Below, one piece after another: positions 15,463-17,205 of a stretch of 17,205 nt of DNA. The notes below the pieces were generated by a model, which did not search any database, was not told the DNA's origin, and was given only the letters and a program-made list of their open reading frames with translations. Positions within the stretch are counted from its first letter, which is position 1; each line of letters begins with the position of its first letter. The position numbers were made by a program, and so were the translations under genes. Where the stretch lies: NCBI GenBank assembly GCA_913054565.1, contig CAJXHW010000007.1:1-17205 (forward strand), written 5' to 3'. This DNA is from an uncultured Kordia sp. Its GTDB lineage: Bacteria; Bacteroidota; Bacteroidia; Flavobacteriales; Flavobacteriaceae.

Positions 15463-15756
15463 TTAGAACCAACCTTTGTGATTAAGTTGGTATATTTCAA
15501 TAAATTCTTCGTCAGATTTGGTTAAGTATATGATTCCTTCAATCAACCCGATAATTCCCATTACTCCAGCACCAATACCACAGGTTAATACGGATCCTAA
15601 AAGCATAATTAAGCCTTCTTTTTGATAACCAAGTACAAATTTATGTATGCCAAGCGGACTTAATAAAATTCCTAATATTCCTGCAATAACACGTTTGCTT
15701 TCTATGTTATTTGGTGTTTGATGAATTGTTTTTCCGTTTTCGTCTATAATTTCCAT
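15463..15756 (-). CDS. TM2-domain membrane protein
   Basis: This 97-residue integral membrane protein has a TM2 domain: two hydrophobic helices at about residues 22-44 and 48-78. They are joined by the family's short turn with the G-x-H-x-F-x-x-G-x-x-x-x-G pattern (LGIHKFVLGYQKEG). A charged N-terminal segment (MEIIDENGKTIHQ) and a C-terminal acidic/aromatic tail (DEEFIEIYQLNHKGWF) flank the helices. TM2 proteins are widespread and have no settled bacterial function. The gene is last in a minus-strand operon, 19 bp after the VOC gene, and is followed by a hairpin. There is no sign of a link to the ars genes beyond adjacency. Confidence 0.88.
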   Translation of the reverse strand: MEIIDENGKTIHQTPNNIESKRVIAGILGILLSPLGIHKFVLGYQKEGLIMLLGSVLTCGIGAGVMGIIGLIEGIIYLTKSDEEFIEIYQLNHKGWF

Positions 15757-15775
15757 ATTAATATTTTAAGTGAGT

Positions 15776-16162
15776 TTATTTAAAAGCTTTGTCAATTGGC
15801 TCCCAAAGTACTATTTTATTCCCTTCAGGATCAAGTATCCAACCAAATTTGCCATAATCATATTCTTCAATGTCACCAATAACAGTAACACCTTCTTCTT
15901 TTAAGGTAGCCAAAAGAGTTTTTAAATCATGAACTCTAAAGTTCATCATAAAATCTTTTTTACTTGGTTCAAAATAGGTGGTGTCATTTTTAAATGGACT
16001 CCATTGAGTTGAAGCGTCATTATCATTTTCATCTTTCCACCAAAAAGTACAGCCATAATCATCAGTATTTAGGCCAAGGTGGTTTTTATACCATTTTTTT
16101 GTTTCTGTAGGATTTTCTGATTTAAAGAAAATCCCTCCAATTCCTGTGACTCTTTTTTTCAT
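15776..16162 (-). CDS. VOC-superfamily (glyoxalase/bleomycin-resistance-like) protein
   Basis: This 128-residue cytoplasmic protein has two beta-alpha-beta-beta-beta modules (about residues 1-66 and 67-124), the vicinal-oxygen-chelate fold. The first begins GIGGIFFKSENPTETKKWYKNHLGL, a typical VOC opening strand and helix. The second ends GWILDPEGNKIVLWEP, where Glu121 matches the usual metal-ligand position of glyoxalase-like proteins. A matching first-module His is not evident, since the opening strand carries GIFFK, so a metal site may be incomplete. The reaction cannot be assigned; glyoxalase, antibiotic-binding and orphan members share this pattern. It lies 53 bp after the dehydrogenase and 19 bp before the TM2 gene on the same strand. 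Confidence 0.85.
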   Translation of the reverse strand: MKKRVTGIGGIFFKSENPTETKKWYKNHLGLNTDDYGCTFWWKDENDNDASTQWSPFKNDTTYFEPSKKDFMMNFRVHDLKTLLATLKEEGVTVIGDIEEYDYGKFGWILDPEGNKIVLWEPIDKAFK

Positions 16163-16215
16163 AATGATTTTGAGTTAAAACTTTGTGTATAAATCTATAA
16201 AAATAAAGGAGGTTT

Positions 16216-17151
16216 TCAAAATTGATATATGATTTTATTTACAATTGTTTGAGCGAGTTTAATTTTACTTTCAACGGTCCATCCAGCTACATGAGGAGAT
16301 AATATGACGTTTTCTGAATTTATTAAATACTCAAATGCTTTGGGCAATGTTTTGTTTTCAAACAAGTTTTCAAACGATCCTTTTTCATATTCTAAAACGT
16401 CTAATCCAGCGCCTAAAATTTTCCCAGACTCTAAGGCATCAGTAAGATCAGCCGTGACAACTGCAGAGCCACGAGCGGTGTTAATTAGCCAAAATGATTT
16501 TGTGCAATTATTAATAAAATCAGCATTAATCATATTGTGAGATTGTGTGTTAAATGGCGTATGAATACTAATCACGTCAGATTGTTGTTGTAATTCTTTT
16601 AAGGACACCTGTTTACAGTTGTCATCACCAACATTGTTTTTAATATCATAACAAATCACAGACACATCAAAACCCCGTAATTTTTTAGCAAATGATTTTC
16701 CCATGTTACCGTAGCCAATTAGTCCAACAGTTTTACCATCTAACTCAATACCTCTATTATCCTCTCGTAACCATTTACCTTGTCGTATTTCTTCATCTGC
16801 TTTATTAAGTTTGTTAAAAAGAGAAAGCAACATCCCTAAAGCATGTTCGCCAACAGCATTTCTATTGCCTTCTGGGGCTGCAATTAAAATAATGTTTTTA
16901 CTTTTTGCGTACTCACAATCAATACTTTCAAGTCCAGCTCCAACTCGTGCAATAAACTTTAAGTTTTTGGCTTTGTCAATAAATTGCTTATCAATTTTAA
17001 ATCGACTTCTTATTACAATGCCATCATAATCATGAATCTTAGTTTCAATATTAGTTTTTGTAGAGGTGTAATCTTCATGGTTAAGATGACCTAAATCGTT
17101 TAACTGATTAATTAATAATTCATGATTGGAATCTAAATGTAGTATTGTCAT
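16216..17151 (-). CDS. D-2-hydroxyacid dehydrogenase (SerA-like, no ACT domain)
   Basis: This NAD-dependent 2-hydroxyacid dehydrogenase is closest in motifs to D-3-phosphoglycerate dehydrogenase. The Rossmann motif is GLIGYGNMG (GxGxxG at 146-151), with an acidic residue at the end of the second strand (CYDIK, Asp169) indicating NAD rather than NADP. The catalytic triad is present: Arg227 in NTARGSA, Glu256 in GLDVLEYEKG, and His287 in LSPHVAGWT. The substrate-domain motif RVGAGLESID (69-78) is typical of SerA-type enzymes. At 311 residues it lacks the C-terminal ACT domain of regulated SerA. Serine synthesis is the likely role, but other 2-hydroxyacids cannot be excluded. It has its own promoter box upstream and heads the minus-strand operon with the VOC and TM2 genes. 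Confidence 0.9.
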   Translation of the reverse strand: MTILHLDSNHELLINQLNDLGHLNHEDYTSTKTNIETKIHDYDGIVIRSRFKIDKQFIDKAKNLKFIARVGAGLESIDCEYAKSKNIILIAAPEGNRNAVGEHALGMLLSLFNKLNKADEEIRQGKWLREDNRGIELDGKTVGLIGYGNMGKSFAKKLRGFDVSVICYDIKNNVGDDNCKQVSLKELQQQSDVISIHTPFNTQSHNMINADFINNCTKSFWLINTARGSAVVTADLTDALESGKILGAGLDVLEYEKGSFENLFENKTLPKAFEYLINSENVILSPHVAGWTVESKIKLAQTIVNKIIYQF

Positions 17152-17171
17152 GCAGTTGGGTTTTATAATCC

Positions 17172-17179
17172 CAAATGTA
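17172..17179 (-). promoter_or_regulatory. Promoter -7 box of the hydroxyacid dehydrogenase operon
   Basis: On the minus strand this reads TACATTTG, an exact TAnnTTTG match and the same octamer as the olsF box. It lies about 20 bp upstream of the ATG at 17151. The 20-bp palindrome at 17182-17201 sits directly upstream, in the spacer. Confidence 0.55.
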
Positions 17180-17181
17180 CA

Positions 17182-17201
17182 AGGATTTTTATAAAAATCC
17201 T
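17182..17201. repeat. 20-bp perfect palindrome
   Basis: The half-site AGGATTTTTA is followed directly by its reverse complement TAAAAATCCT with no spacer. It lies between the window edge and the dehydrogenase -7 box. It may be an operator, or the stem of a terminator of a gene outside the window: on the plus strand TGTTT follows it, a weak U-tract. Both readings remain open because the upstream neighbour is not visible. Confidence 0.6.
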
Positions 17202-17205
17202 GTTT

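Noticed and set aside
1..17205. Possible mobile element, phage, CRISPR, toxin-antitoxin or defence system.
   Set aside because: No transposase, integrase, repeat array, tRNA, nuclease/helicase pair or small paired genes were found; all genes belong to ordinary chromosomal families.

Overview
The window looks like chromosomal DNA from a marine-type member of the Flavobacteriaceae (Bacteroidota). The evidence is the AT-rich sequence, the near absence of Shine-Dalgarno sequences, promoter -7 boxes of the form TAnnTTTG, Bacteroidota-style lipoprotein signals, and family content (DUF4377/META lipoprotein, DUF6428 in an ars operon, OlsF-type acyltransferase). I see no tRNA, rRNA, CRISPR array, transposase, integrase or phage gene. 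Coding density is high, and the longest gap without a gene is about 227 bases (7459-7685).

Layout, left to right. (1) 1-1014: the 3' part of a lipoprotein with a DUF4377 domain and two META domains; its start lies outside the window. (2) 1085-7458: a complete tripartite RND efflux operon (periplasmic adaptor lipoprotein, inner-membrane pump, outer-membrane channel lipoprotein), closed by a TetR-family regulator. A 13-bp palindrome in front of the operon is a candidate operator for that regulator. (3) 7686-9201: an AraC-type regulator and a small TerB-like protein, each apparently a single gene, then a strong bidirectional terminator. (4) 9278-10285 (minus): class I fructose-1,6-bisphosphatase, divergent from a GNAT acetyltransferase plus aspartate kinase operon (10490-12207). 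(5) 12270-14093: an OlsF-like bifunctional acyltransferase for aminolipid synthesis. Its stop codon lies inside an 18-bp terminator hairpin shared with the convergent ars operon. (6) 15380-14121 (minus): arsR, a DUF6428 gene and arsC, with a palindromic operator over the promoter and no arsenite pump gene. (7) 17151-15463 (minus): a D-2-hydroxyacid dehydrogenase, a VOC-family protein and a TM2-domain membrane protein, ending in a hairpin.

The genes serve housekeeping and envelope or stress functions: drug or toxicant export, arsenate reduction, aminolipid synthesis, gluconeogenesis and aspartate-family amino acid synthesis. I do not see a clearly new multi-gene system. The least understood parts are the DUF6428 protein with its cysteine-rich tail in a pump-less ars operon, the DUF4377-META-META lipoprotein, the AraC regulator with an unrecognised N-terminal half, and a set of inverted repeats placed in or next to promoter spacers.
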